Source of the DNA: Phycisphaerae bacterium
GTDB lineage: Bacteria; Planctomycetota; Phycisphaerae; Sedimentisphaerales; Anaerobacaceae
Assembly: GCA_016782865.1 (NCBI GenBank)
Contig: JADHXR010000057.1
Span: 1 to 41,907 of the forward strand
Length of the DNA stretch: 41,907 nucleotides
Direction of reading: 5' to 3'
The position numbers and the translations under genes are program-made. Below are positions 7,840 to 15,032 of the stretch, one piece after another (position 1 is the first letter of the stretch; every line of letters begins with the position of its first letter). The notes below the pieces were generated by a model. The model did not search any database. It was not told the origin of the DNA and worked only from the letters and a program-made list of their open reading frames with translations.

Positions 7840-7958
7840 CAGGGGACACCGATTAACGCTGATAAACACGGATTTCTATTCACCGCGAAGAACGACGAAG
7901 CCTGTCTCGGGCAATCACCCCGGCGCGCCGGGACCCCTACATAATCTCCGTGAATCTC
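7840..7958. repeat. Probable dispersed intergenic repeat within the 7796-8137 gap
   Basis: The gap 7796-8137 has no gene. Inside it, GGGGACACCGATTAACGCTG followed by ATAAACACGGATTTCT, then a stretch around ATAATCTCCGTGAATCTCGT, look like the degenerate ACACGGATT / CCGTGAATCT words that recur between genes in many environmental bacterial genomes. Only one copy is in the window, so repeat status rests on resemblance, not on an internal match. Confidence 0.35.
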
Positions 7959-8137
7959 GTAAATCCTGTCTGAAAAGCTTTTCAAGTACCCTCACAGTTT
8001 CGCAGGTTGTGCACTGCACAACGATCATTTCTGTGCGGAATTTGGCGGTACTCCGTCGACACGATCGGGCATTAAGTTTTGGTTCCGCTGAAGAACCCCT
8101 TTACTGACCAAGAATACAGTTGGGGCAAATGCCCCGG

Positions 8138-8392
8138 CTAGCGCAAAGCACCCGCAACAGTTCTTGGACTCTTCTCGAAGACTCGAAGCAGAGCCATTGC
8201 TGGGCCTCTTGGTTTTCTACGCCCTTGTTCCCAGTTCTGTACTGTGTTGACGCTGACTCCGATCATCAGTGCAAACTTGGACTGTGAGACTTTGACAGAC
8301 TCTCTGAGCCTGCGTATATCTATGGCGTTGTATGTAAATACGCGAGAGGCCTTTGCTTGTCCCCTTTGAATCTTACCTGCTTCTGACCCCAC
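8138..8392 (-). CDS. XRE-family HTH regulator (NadS/HigA-like), probably 5' frameshifted
   Basis: From the GTG at 8392 the frame gives 84 residues with a classic helix-turn-helix: IRRLRESVKVSQSKFALMIG, then VSVNTVQNWEQGRRKPRGPA, then LLRVFEKSP. This is the antitoxin-type XRE fold (NadS/HigA) normally encoded beside a RelE/HigB toxin; no toxin is present. The best start is instead the ATG at 8459, directly after the stop of the molybdopterin-binding gene and preceded by GGAGGA. That frame ends after eight codons. Removing one A from the A5 run after the ATG would join it to the HTH frame, adding residues that include KREEAERSDILGEF. So this is either a real frameshift or a homopolymer sequencing error in an otherwise intact gene of about 106 residues. 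Confidence 0.7.
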   Translation of the reverse strand: MGSEAGKIQRGQAKASRVFTYNAIDIRRLRESVKVSQSKFALMIGVSVNTVQNWEQGRRKPRGPAMALLRVFEKSPRTVAGALR

Positions 8393-8459
8393 GAACTCCC
8401 CAAGGATATCGGATCGTTCAGCTTCTTCGCGTTTATAACATGGATGCGTACTTTTTCAT

Positions 8460-9479
8460 TTATCCTCCAAACGAGCAGACAGGATAGTGGCAGATATCGC
8501 AGTTCATACACAACCCGCCATGTCCCATGGCAGCAATATCCTCTTTTCGAATGGTCTCCCCGGCCAGTACCCGCGGAAATATCAGGTCAAAGACCGTCTT
8601 TTCGTGATAGAACACACAGGCCGGAAGACTGATGACTGGGATTTTTTCAAGGACAGAGATCATAAGCATGGCCCCGGGAAGAACTGGGCTACCGTAAAAA
8701 GTTTCCTGGGCACCTGTCATTTTAACACCCTGACGGGTCACATCATCAGGATCAACGGAAAGCCCACCCGTAGTGATAATCATCTCGCACCCCAGATCTT
8801 TAAGTTCCAGGATGGCATCACAGATCCATTTTACATCATCCGGGACCAGGATTTTCCGTTCAAGAGTGCACCCGGCATCTATGATTTTCTTTCCAATGGA
8901 TGGATCAAAATCATCGGTGATCAGGCCGTTAAAGACCTCAGACCCTGTCACTACGGCGCCCACTTTCAATGATCGAAAGGGCTTGACCCTGAGAATTGTC
9001 TCCTCCTGTTGGAGTATCCTTTCAAGGGCTTCGATCTGCTCGGTGGGAATGGTCAAGGGTATGATCCGTGTTGCAGCAATGACTTCACCTTTTTTACAGG
9101 GAAAGTTGTTTCTTAGGGTGGCCACGATGATGTCATCCATCGTGTTTATTGCAAGCAAGCCATCTACATTGATTTTTAATAGCCCCGGCTTTGGGGTGAT
9201 GACATTGATCTTTCCTTCCCGTGGTTCGGTGAACTCAAGATCCGGAGCCGAGATGGCCGCGGCAATCCGATACGCGGCATCATCCTCATGGAGCTGACCG
9301 GCTCCCAGATCCAGCACATAGAGATACTGCGTTCCGATCCGGAGCAGTTTGGGAATATCAGCCTTTTGAACGATGTGACCTTTTTTAAAGGCAACTCCTT
9401 TGAATTTCCCGCGCGTAATCCGTGTCATGTCATGCGCAAGAACCGTTCCAACTGCATCTTCAACTCTGATTTTCTTCAT
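8460..9479 (-). CDS. Molybdopterin-binding (MoCF/MoeA-like) protein with C-terminal cysteine cluster
   Basis: The 339-residue cytoplasmic protein has an N-terminal region of about 160 residues and a MoCF_biosynth fold at about 165-310. The MoCF fold shows VGAVVTGSEVFNGLI and the molybdopterin-binding signature IITTGGLSVDPDDVT. It ends in a Cys-rich tail, GLCMNCDICHYPVCSFGG, that could bind iron or zinc. Family knowledge: this domain arrangement is typical of anaerobes, where such proteins sit beside molybdoenzyme or NifX-like genes; MoeA/MogA relatives insert Mo into molybdopterin. Here it diverges from a NifX-like gene 548 bases away. The GGAGGA of its last codons provides the ribosome-binding site for the XRE reading frame. 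The exact step in cofactor assembly is not known. Confidence 0.85.
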   Translation of the reverse strand: MKKIRVEDAVGTVLAHDMTRITRGKFKGVAFKKGHIVQKADIPKLLRIGTQYLYVLDLGAGQLHEDDAAYRIAAAISAPDLEFTEPREGKINVITPKPGLLKINVDGLLAINTMDDIIVATLRNNFPCKKGEVIAATRIIPLTIPTEQIEALERILQQEETILRVKPFRSLKVGAVVTGSEVFNGLITDDFDPSIGKKIIDAGCTLERKILVPDDVKWICDAILELKDLGCEMIITTGGLSVDPDDVTRQGVKMTGAQETFYGSPVLPGAMLMISVLEKIPVISLPACVFYHEKTVFDLIFPRVLAGETIRKEDIAAMGHGGLCMNCDICHYPVCSFGG

Positions 9480-10027
9480 TCACACCATCCTGATCACGAT
9501 CATTTCTCTTCTGCATCTTTTGCTGCCTGCCACTTGTCACTGATAGGCTTTTTGATCGGACATCTGCCGGCTCAAATATGTGTCAAGTGCACTATGACGT
9601 CGTATGGTACACCAAGATCATCATTAAGCGAGGATTTCCCATTTACGCTTCACAGAAACTCTCCTACACACTTGAAGTCCCATGATATCAGAATCTCATC
9701 GAGATTGCGACCATTCTCTGGCAACGTTTTTGCAACGATTGACCATATAGGTAGATTCACGATGTCGATGATAATGCATCGTGAAGTCGAAGGGCTGTTC
9801 AAATAGAGTCCTCTGTCAAGCACTCCCCACATAAAACATCCCCTTGATCTTTCTTACTTCGGAGGGTATAAACACTCTCATGGTTGAAAAAACAATCTCT
9901 TATTATTACGGCAAACAGGAAACAAGAATTTGGCTGTAGACTTCTGGCGAATGGGAAATATGCCGTAGAATCATATTGGGCCTGTAACAATCCCAACCGT
10001 TAGACTCAGCAGAAAACGAGGAAACGT
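9480..10027. other. Intergenic region between divergent molybdenum-related genes
   Basis: This 548-base region separates the molybdopterin-binding gene (minus) from the NifX-like gene (plus). It should hold both promoters. TAGAAT at 9966-9971 is a possible -10 for the NifX-like gene, without a good -35. Short open frames exist on both strands (for example minus 9832-9650) but show no ribosome-binding site or recognisable family. I see no riboswitch fold that I can support. Confidence 0.4.
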
Positions 10028-10396
10028 ATGAAAATTGCTCTACCATCAAATGGCTCGAAAGTCGATGAGCACTTCGGCCATTGCCAATGTTTCACCATCT
10101 TCAGCGTTGATGACGAGAACAAGGTTGTATCGGAAGAGATATTGACTCCGCCACCCGGCTGTGGGTGCAAGTCGAGCATTGTCCCACAACTGGCCAGTAT
10201 GGGAGTGTCTGTGATGTTGGCTGGGAATATGGGCGATGGGGCCGTGAACGTCCTGGCAAGCAAGGGAATCAAGGCTATTCGAGGCTGCGCCGGTGACGTG
10301 CATGAAGTGGTTCAGGCGTGGTTGGCAGGGAAAGTCGATGATTCAGGGGCTATCTGCCAGTCCCATGACTCCGGAGGTTGTCCGGGGCATTCGTAG
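10028..10396 (+). CDS. NifX/NifB-like dinitrogenase iron-molybdenum cofactor domain protein
   Basis: The ATG at 10028 follows GAGGAAACG. The 122-residue protein matches the small NifX/MTH1175 family: MKIALPSNG, then VDEHFGHCQCFTIFSVD, then GVSVMLAGNMGDGAVNVLASKGIKAIRG. A short C-terminal tail contains Cys and His (CQSHDSGGCPGH). Family members bind iron-molybdenum or iron-sulfur cluster precursors, or act as chaperones in anaerobes lacking nitrogenase. The context (a MoCF protein on one side, a Rieske-like protein on the other) supports a metal-cofactor role rather than nitrogen fixation, since no nif structural genes are present. It is followed after 31 bases by the Rieske-like gene on the same strand. 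Confidence 0.88.
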   Translation: MKIALPSNGSKVDEHFGHCQCFTIFSVDDENKVVSEEILTPPPGCGCKSSIVPQLASMGVSVMLAGNMGDGAVNVLASKGIKAIRGCAGDVHEVVQAWLAGKVDDSGAICQSHDSGGCPGHS

Positions 10397-10427
10397 TCGC
10401 GTCCTGTAACAGCCGAAAGGATCGACC

Positions 10428-10901
10428 GTGAAGAGGATATCGAGAAAAGCTTTTATTGTGGGTGGTGCGACTGCAGCAGCAGCCGGTGCTTGTCTGTGTA
10501 CAAAAACAGGCAGGGCAACGATATTCGGAGTGGGCGATACTCCAAATATTGCTCCTGATGCCTACGAAATTGGGGAGGACAAGAGCATTACGATACGTCT
10601 TGACAGGGTCCCCGAGCTTGCATTCGACGGAGGGTCCATCAAAATCTTGGATTCGAACATCGACGATTCCTTGATTATCGTTCGGATAATGGAAAATGTA
10701 TATGTGGCTTCATCAATTAAGTGCACACACCGGGGGGTTGAAGTTGAGTACCGAGCAGACGACAAGTGCTTCAAGTGTGCCAGCATCGGTGGAAGCACAT
10801 TCAAAACCAGTGGCGCGAAGATTCGTGGATTTGCGAAAAGCTCCCTGAAGACATATCCGATTTCTTCTGCGGGCAACACTCTGGTTGTCCGGCTGTCCTA
10901 A
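10428..10901 (+). CDS. Rieske-like exported protein missing one cluster histidine
   Basis: The 157-residue protein has an N-terminal export signal (KRISRKAFIVGGATAAAAGA) of Tat-like style, with R-K in place of R-R. The C-terminal half has a Rieske layout. The first ligand motif C99-T-H101-R-G is intact. The second motif, expected as C-x-x-H-G-S, reads C117-A-S-I120-G-G-S, so the second histidine is replaced by isoleucine. The disulfide cysteines of high-potential Rieske proteins are also absent from both loops, although C114 lies nearby. With three of four ligands it may not bind a normal 2Fe-2S cluster. It follows the NifX-like gene by 31 bases and may be co-transcribed. It could be a degenerating electron-transfer subunit or a cluster of altered ligation. 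Confidence 0.7.
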   Translation: MKRISRKAFIVGGATAAAAGACLCTKTGRATIFGVGDTPNIAPDAYEIGEDKSITIRLDRVPELAFDGGSIKILDSNIDDSLIIVRIMENVYVASSIKCTHRGVEVEYRADDKCFKCASIGGSTFKTSGAKIRGFAKSSLKTYPISSAGNTLVVRLS

Positions 10902-10914
10902 AGTAGTGCGGAGG

Positions 10915-11299
10915 ATGACGTCAAATACTCGGCAATTTCTTCACCAACAACTATCAGCGCCTGAGCGAGCTTGCCGGGATAGCGTATGGCAAAGATGGCA
11001 ACTGTTTTCCGTGGATCGAAGACATTGACACAGCCCAAGTATTGATGAATAAGCAACTCCAGACAAATTGGTCAGAGATGCTCAATAACTTGTCATTTCA
11101 GATGTGCCCTGATCTGAAGGATGTACTGTCATTGCCACTAGACTATTACTGGTCCGCCGATGCCACAGAATGGGCGACGGATATTATGTTTAAATCTCGT
11201 CAAGACCTAGAGGCGATTTATCCTGACTTGATCTACCATGCCATGAAGACCTCTGACAGTGCTTCCGTGATGCGATATTTCGGCAATCGTAATATATGA
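10915..11299 (+). pseudogene. Frameshifted and 3'-truncated gene of an uncharacterised, transposon-associated-looking family
   Basis: An ATG at 10915 with GGAGG just upstream begins MTSNTRQF. Removing one T from the TTTC run near 10936 would continue in the frame FFTNNYQRLSELAGIAYG, then GNCFPWIEDID, then LMNKQLQTNWSEML, then DYYWSADATEWATDIMF, then YFGNRNI and a stop at 11299. From memory, the YYW...EWATD...V/MRFLGR segment belongs to a family of proteins of roughly 400-450 residues that are often multicopy. Here only about 127 residues remain. The 5' frameshift and the missing C-terminal two thirds make this a broken copy. If read from internal starts (11042/11045) only 84-85 residues result. 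Confidence 0.6.
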
Positions 11300-11950
11300 A
11301 GGGCGGTCGCGGTTTCGTGTGGGGCTTGGTCTTTGTTGAGCGGCATCTGCATTTAGAATCTTTGATTCTTCGTTGGTTAATCAGATGGAAGTTTCTGTTT
11401 TTTATGGGCTGACGCCGGGGCGTAAGGTTTGACTGGTCTCTTCAAACTCCGTTTGATCGACCAGCCCTCCTTCGCCCACTTTTAAGAACGGCTTGGTTAA
11501 ACAAGTGTCAGGTTTCAGGTTTTAAGCTTTAAGTGGCGAAGCCGGAAGAACTAGAAACTCCATCCGATTAATATCCATACTGAAAAGGCCTACCAGTTCG
11601 CAAAGCCAAGCCGCCATCCAAGTCCAAGGCAACGATTCCGCACCAGCCCTTCATGCTCTTCATGGTGACATAAAATAAAACAAGCAGCGAAGCGCTTCCT
11701 CTAAAGAACAAGGATCTAAAAGGGCTTTGGATGTTGTAGTCGGTAGTTCATTTGCAACAAGAATTTTCTTTTCATTCTGCACAACGATGATTCTGTCCCA
11801 GAATCATGCCATTTTTTCCGTTTTTTGTTGCGGTTGCCTGGAGCAGGGCGTCTAATGTTATCAGGCACGCGGTTTGTGTGCTGATGATTCGCTGTTCTTA
11901 TCGTTATTTGGGGGGATTGTGCGAAAGGATATTTGCAGTGGGCAGTGCCG
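11300..11950. other. Intergenic region before the kinase gene
   Basis: About 650 bases without a gene I can support; the stretch has many stops in all frames. It contains low-complexity words (for example GTCAGGTTTCAGG followed by TTTTAAGCTTTAAG near 11507) and, close to the kinase start, a G-run motif GGGGGATTGTGCGA at 11911-11924 that recurs at 14908. It may hold the remaining decay products of the broken gene at 10915. Confidence 0.4.
11911..11924 (+). repeat. GGGGGATTGTnCGA leader motif, copy 1
   Basis: The 14-base word GGGGGATTGTGCGA lies 27 bases before the kinase ATG. A second copy, GGGGGATTGTACGA, is at 14908-14921 in the leader of the C10 peptidase gene. Both are on the plus strand after a T-rich stretch. 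This could be a shared 5'UTR or regulatory element. Confidence 0.4.
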
Positions 11951-14689
11951 ATGAGCGAGGCTAAGGAGCAAGGTAATAGGCGACCTGAGGACAACGGAGC
12001 CGGTCCGACCCGGTCTTTTGACGGCTCGGCATTGGGGCCGGGCGGCCAGATTGGGCCGTTCCGAATCGAGCGGGAATTGGGCCGTGGGGCTGTGGGCGTG
12101 GTATACTTAGCCCACGACACCAAGCTCGATCGCTCGGTAGCTATCAAGAGCCTGCCAGTTGAGGTGATGGCCAATCCCAAGGCCCGGTCGCGTTTTTCGC
12201 GCGAGGCGCGGTTGCTGGCCTCTCTAAATCACCCGAACATCGCCACTATCTATGATGAACTTCAAGAGGCCGAGGGTGTCGGCTATCTGATACTGGAATA
12301 TGTCCCCGGCCAAACACTTGCCGAGCGAATAGCCAAGAGTGGGTTCAAGCTTCAAGAGTCGCTATCGATAGCCTTGCAGATAGCCGAGGCTTTGGCAGCG
12401 GCACACGAGAATGATGTCATCCACCGCGACCTCAAGCCCGCCAATATCAAGATAACACCCGAAGGCAAGGTCAAGGTTCTGGACTTCGGCCTGGCCAAGG
12501 CGGTCGGTGGCGAAGCGGCGGAGCAGCAGAGCACTGTCACTGAACCCGGCAGGGTGATCGGCACTCCGGCCTACATGAGCCCGGAGCAGGCCCGCGGTCA
12601 AACGACGGACAAACGCAGCGACATCTGGGCGTTCGGCTGCATCCTGTACGAGATGCTGACGGCTACGATTCCTTTCAGAGGCGAGACGATTTCCGACACG
12701 CTGGCCAATATTCTTCAAACAGAGCCCAACTGGCAAGCGCTGCCGGAGAGCACGCCGGCAAACATCCGCTCTCTCGTGCGTCGCTGCCTGGCGAAGGAAC
12801 CTCATCGGCGGCTTCAACATATGGGTGATGCTGTCCTTGAAATTGACGAAACACTGACTTTCCACTCAGACGAACGCGGTGTCCGCAAGCCGATGAACCG
12901 CGAGACCCGCCGCTCACTGTGGTGGCTGCCAGGCGCGTGCGGCTTTGTCGGATTGATCGTTGGGCTCATTGCCGCCAGCCTGTTTCTCAGTAGACCCGCT
13001 GCTCCAGCTCTTTCAAAGTCAAGCCCGGCACCCACTGCTCGAACCATAATCAAGCTTCCTGAAAATCAAGTGCTAGGGTTTTTCCGATCATCTCCCCTGG
13101 GTGTCCGCCGACCTGCTTTTGCCTTGTCGCCTGATGGGTCGCGCCTTGTCTATGTCGCTGACCTTGCCGATAGGACCCAGCTTTTTCTGCGTCTGATGAA
13201 TCAGTTTGAGGTCAGGCCTATTCCTGGCACAGAAGGTGCCTCCTCACCGTTCTTTTCGCCCGATGGTCAATCAGTGGGCTACTTTGCCGCGGAGAAGCTG
13301 AAGATAGTTTCGCTTCGGGGTGGAGAGCCCATGACTATCTGCGATGCCGACTATCCTCAAACTGGAAGCTGGGGCGATGACGACATGATCTACTTCCTAG
13401 GTGGAGGTGGACTCTCAAGAGTGCCAGCCGCTGGTGGCAGTATCGAGTTATTGGAGACTGAGTCTGATCTTTTTGAAGTCTACCCACAGGTTCTGCCGGG
13501 TGGCAAAGCGGTGCTCATTTCTTCAGGTATAGGCGCCTTGCTGGTCTCCTTGGAGACGATGGAGAAGGAACTCCTGGTCGAAGACGTTCTCTATGCCCAC
13601 TACGCACCTACGGGCCACCTGGTGTACGCGCGGGCAGGCGCCATCGAAGCGGTTCCCTTCAGTCTGGCCGCCCTTCAGGTAACGGGCCCTCCTGTCCCAG
13701 TTGTTGACGGGATTCTATCAGACTCGGTATACGGCGCTGCACAGTTCGCTTTCTCGAACAATGGCTTGCTGGCCTACGTTCCCGGGGGTGACACAGCCCA
13801 GAGTGTCCCGGTCTGGGTCGATCGTCAAGGCAATGTTGAGCCGCTTGACATGCCGGCTCAAAACTATGGTACGCCCAAGGTCTCGCCGGATGGAAATAAG
13901 CTGGCTATCGTTGTTAACGAGCTTCGATCCAATGTGTACGTCTATGATATCGCCACGGGGTTAGGAACCAAGCTAACCCTGGAAGGAAACAACAGTTCGC
14001 CTGTCTGGACGCCTGACGGCAAGCGGGTAACGTTCTCCCGTCTTACGGAGAAAGAAGAGAATTGCTGTATTTTCTGGGAGCCTGCAGATGGCAGCGGCAA
14101 AACCGAGTTGCTTTATTCGAGCCAGCACAGGCTAGTACCGTCTTCCTGGTCATCCGATGGCAAGCTGCTGGCATTTGCCGAGTGGCATCCCACCAGCACG
14201 AGCGACATCTGGGTCTTGTCGCTGGAAGGAGACCGTGAACCTCAGCTAAAACTTAGGACAGAATCCAGAGAACATTTCTCGGCGTTCTCACCAGATGGCC
14301 GGTGGATGGCCTACACGTCGAGCAGGGAAGGCAGGTCTCAGGTGTACGTGCGGCCATATCCAGCTATGGACAGGCCCATACCGATTTCATACGATTTAGG
14401 AGAAGAGCCAATCTGGTCGCCAAATGGGGATGAGCTGTTCTACCGGAGCGTCAATAGATGGATGGTCGTGTCTATCTCTACGGAACCCGAGTTCAAAGCG
14501 GGTACACCTCGGGTGCTTTTTGAAGGGCCCTACCTCAATGTGAGTGGTATATCCTACGATGTTGCGCCCGATGGCCAGCGTTTGTTGGTGCTTCAGCCTC
14601 GGTACGACGACTCGCAAGTGAGGGAATTCTGTGTCGTGCACAACTGGTTCGAAGAGTTGAAACGACTCGTGCCGACGGGGAAAGATTGA
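11951..14689 (+). CDS. Membrane serine/threonine kinase with extracytoplasmic TolB/PD40-type propeller
   Basis: The start is taken at the ATG at 11951 (912 residues); a TTG at 11933 with a closer AAAGGA is an alternative. Residues 37-300 are a complete Hanks-type kinase: glycine loop GRGAVGVVY, K66 in VAIK, E85, HRDLKPAN (158-165), DFG (178-180) and GTPAYMSPEQ. A single membrane segment follows at about 324-346. Residues 365-900 hold repeated SPDG blocks (FALSPDGSRLVY, FFSPDGQSVGYF, VWTPDGKRVTF, AFSPDGRWMAY), typical of a TolB/PD40 beta-propeller outside the membrane. Family knowledge: such receptors couple a sensing propeller to cytoplasmic phosphorylation and are abundant in Planctomycetota and Acidobacteria. 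The gene stands alone, with a possible terminator 120 bases downstream. Confidence 0.93.
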   Translation: MSEAKEQGNRRPEDNGAGPTRSFDGSALGPGGQIGPFRIERELGRGAVGVVYLAHDTKLDRSVAIKSLPVEVMANPKARSRFSREARLLASLNHPNIATIYDELQEAEGVGYLILEYVPGQTLAERIAKSGFKLQESLSIALQIAEALAAAHENDVIHRDLKPANIKITPEGKVKVLDFGLAKAVGGEAAEQQSTVTEPGRVIGTPAYMSPEQARGQTTDKRSDIWAFGCILYEMLTATIPFRGETISDTLANILQTEPNWQALPESTPANIRSLVRRCLAKEPHRRLQHMGDAVLEIDETLTFHSDERGVRKPMNRETRRSLWWLPGACGFVGLIVGLIAASLFLSRPAAPALSKSSPAPTARTIIKLPENQVLGFFRSSPLGVRRPAFALSPDGSRLVYVADLADRTQLFLRLMNQFEVRPIPGTEGASSPFFSPDGQSVGYFAAEKLKIVSLRGGEPMTICDADYPQTGSWGDDDMIYFLGGGGLSRVPAAGGSIELLETESDLFEVYPQVLPGGKAVLISSGIGALLVSLETMEKELLVEDVLYAHYAPTGHLVYARAGAIEAVPFSLAALQVTGPPVPVVDGILSDSVYGAAQFAFSNNGLLAYVPGGDTAQSVPVWVDRQGNVEPLDMPAQNYGTPKVSPDGNKLAIVVNELRSNVYVYDIATGLGTKLTLEGNNSSPVWTPDGKRVTFSRLTEKEENCCIFWEPADGSGKTELLYSSQHRLVPSSWSSDGKLLAFAEWHPTSTSDIWVLSLEGDREPQLKLRTESREHFSAFSPDGRWMAYTSSREGRSQVYVRPYPAMDRPIPISYDLGEEPIWSPNGDELFYRSVNRWMVVSISTEPEFKAGTPRVLFEGPYLNVSGISYDVAPDGQRLLVLQPRYDDSQVREFCVVHNWFEELKRLVPTGKD

Positions 14690-14806
14690 TAATGCCGAGA
14701 GAGGTTCAGAACCAAAATCCTAAGCACGAAATCCTAAATCCTAAACAATATCGAAGTTCTAAAAGCTCAATTTTCAAAATAAGATTCACGGTTTGGTGAG
14801 CCTGCT

Positions 14807-14853
14807 AAACGCGCCCGCAATGTTTGTGTTTCTTGGTTTCAGCGCGTTTTTTT
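14807..14853 (+). terminator. Possible rho-independent terminator
   Basis: AAACGCGC (14807-14814) pairs with GCGCGTTT (14842-14849) around a 27-base loop, and the right arm runs into a T tract. The loop is long for a classic terminator. Its place, between the kinase gene and the next promoter, supports the reading. Confidence 0.35.
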
Positions 14854-14854
14854 C

Positions 14855-14882
14855 TTGATACGAAGTGATAAAGGTGTACAAT
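14855..14882 (+). promoter_or_regulatory. Sigma70-type promoter for the C10 peptidase gene
   Basis: TTGATA (14855-14860), a 16-base spacer and TACAAT (14877-14882) match the housekeeping promoter at 10 of 12 hexamer positions. The transcript would start near 14889, giving a leader of about 145 bases that contains the GGGGGATTGTACGA motif. Confidence 0.55.
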
Positions 14883-15032
14883 TAGAGAAGTTGGCCGTTT
14901 TTGTTTCGGGGGATTGTACGAGGACAGTAGCGTATGCGAATCATTTTGGCTGGGACCGTCCGTTCTTCATCGCCCCGGTGCTTGCACATCAGGTGAGCGA
15001 TAATTGACAACGGTCCGCTCGGAGGAGAGCAA

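Larger units (their letters stand above)
14690..15032. other. Intergenic region with terminator, promoter and low-complexity repeat words
   Basis: This 343-base gap contains, in order, an A-rich low-complexity stretch at about 14713-14780 (repeated AAATCCTAA words, the style of dispersed intergenic repeats seen in planctomycete-like genomes); an inverted repeat with T-run (14807-14853); a promoter (14855-14882); the second GGGGGATTGT motif (14908); and a possible 20-codon leader frame (ATG at 14934). A strong ribosome-binding site (GGAGGAGA) precedes the ATG at 15033. Confidence 0.45.

Noticed and set aside
9288..9806. 172-codon plus-strand frame starting inside the molybdopterin-binding gene
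   Set aside because: Starts antisense to a secure gene, no recognisable domain, poor ribosome-binding site.
10028..10901. NifX-like and Rieske-like genes as part of a nitrogen-fixation cluster
   Set aside because: No nifH, nifD, nifK or nifB in the window, and NifX-like small proteins are common in non-diazotrophic anaerobes.
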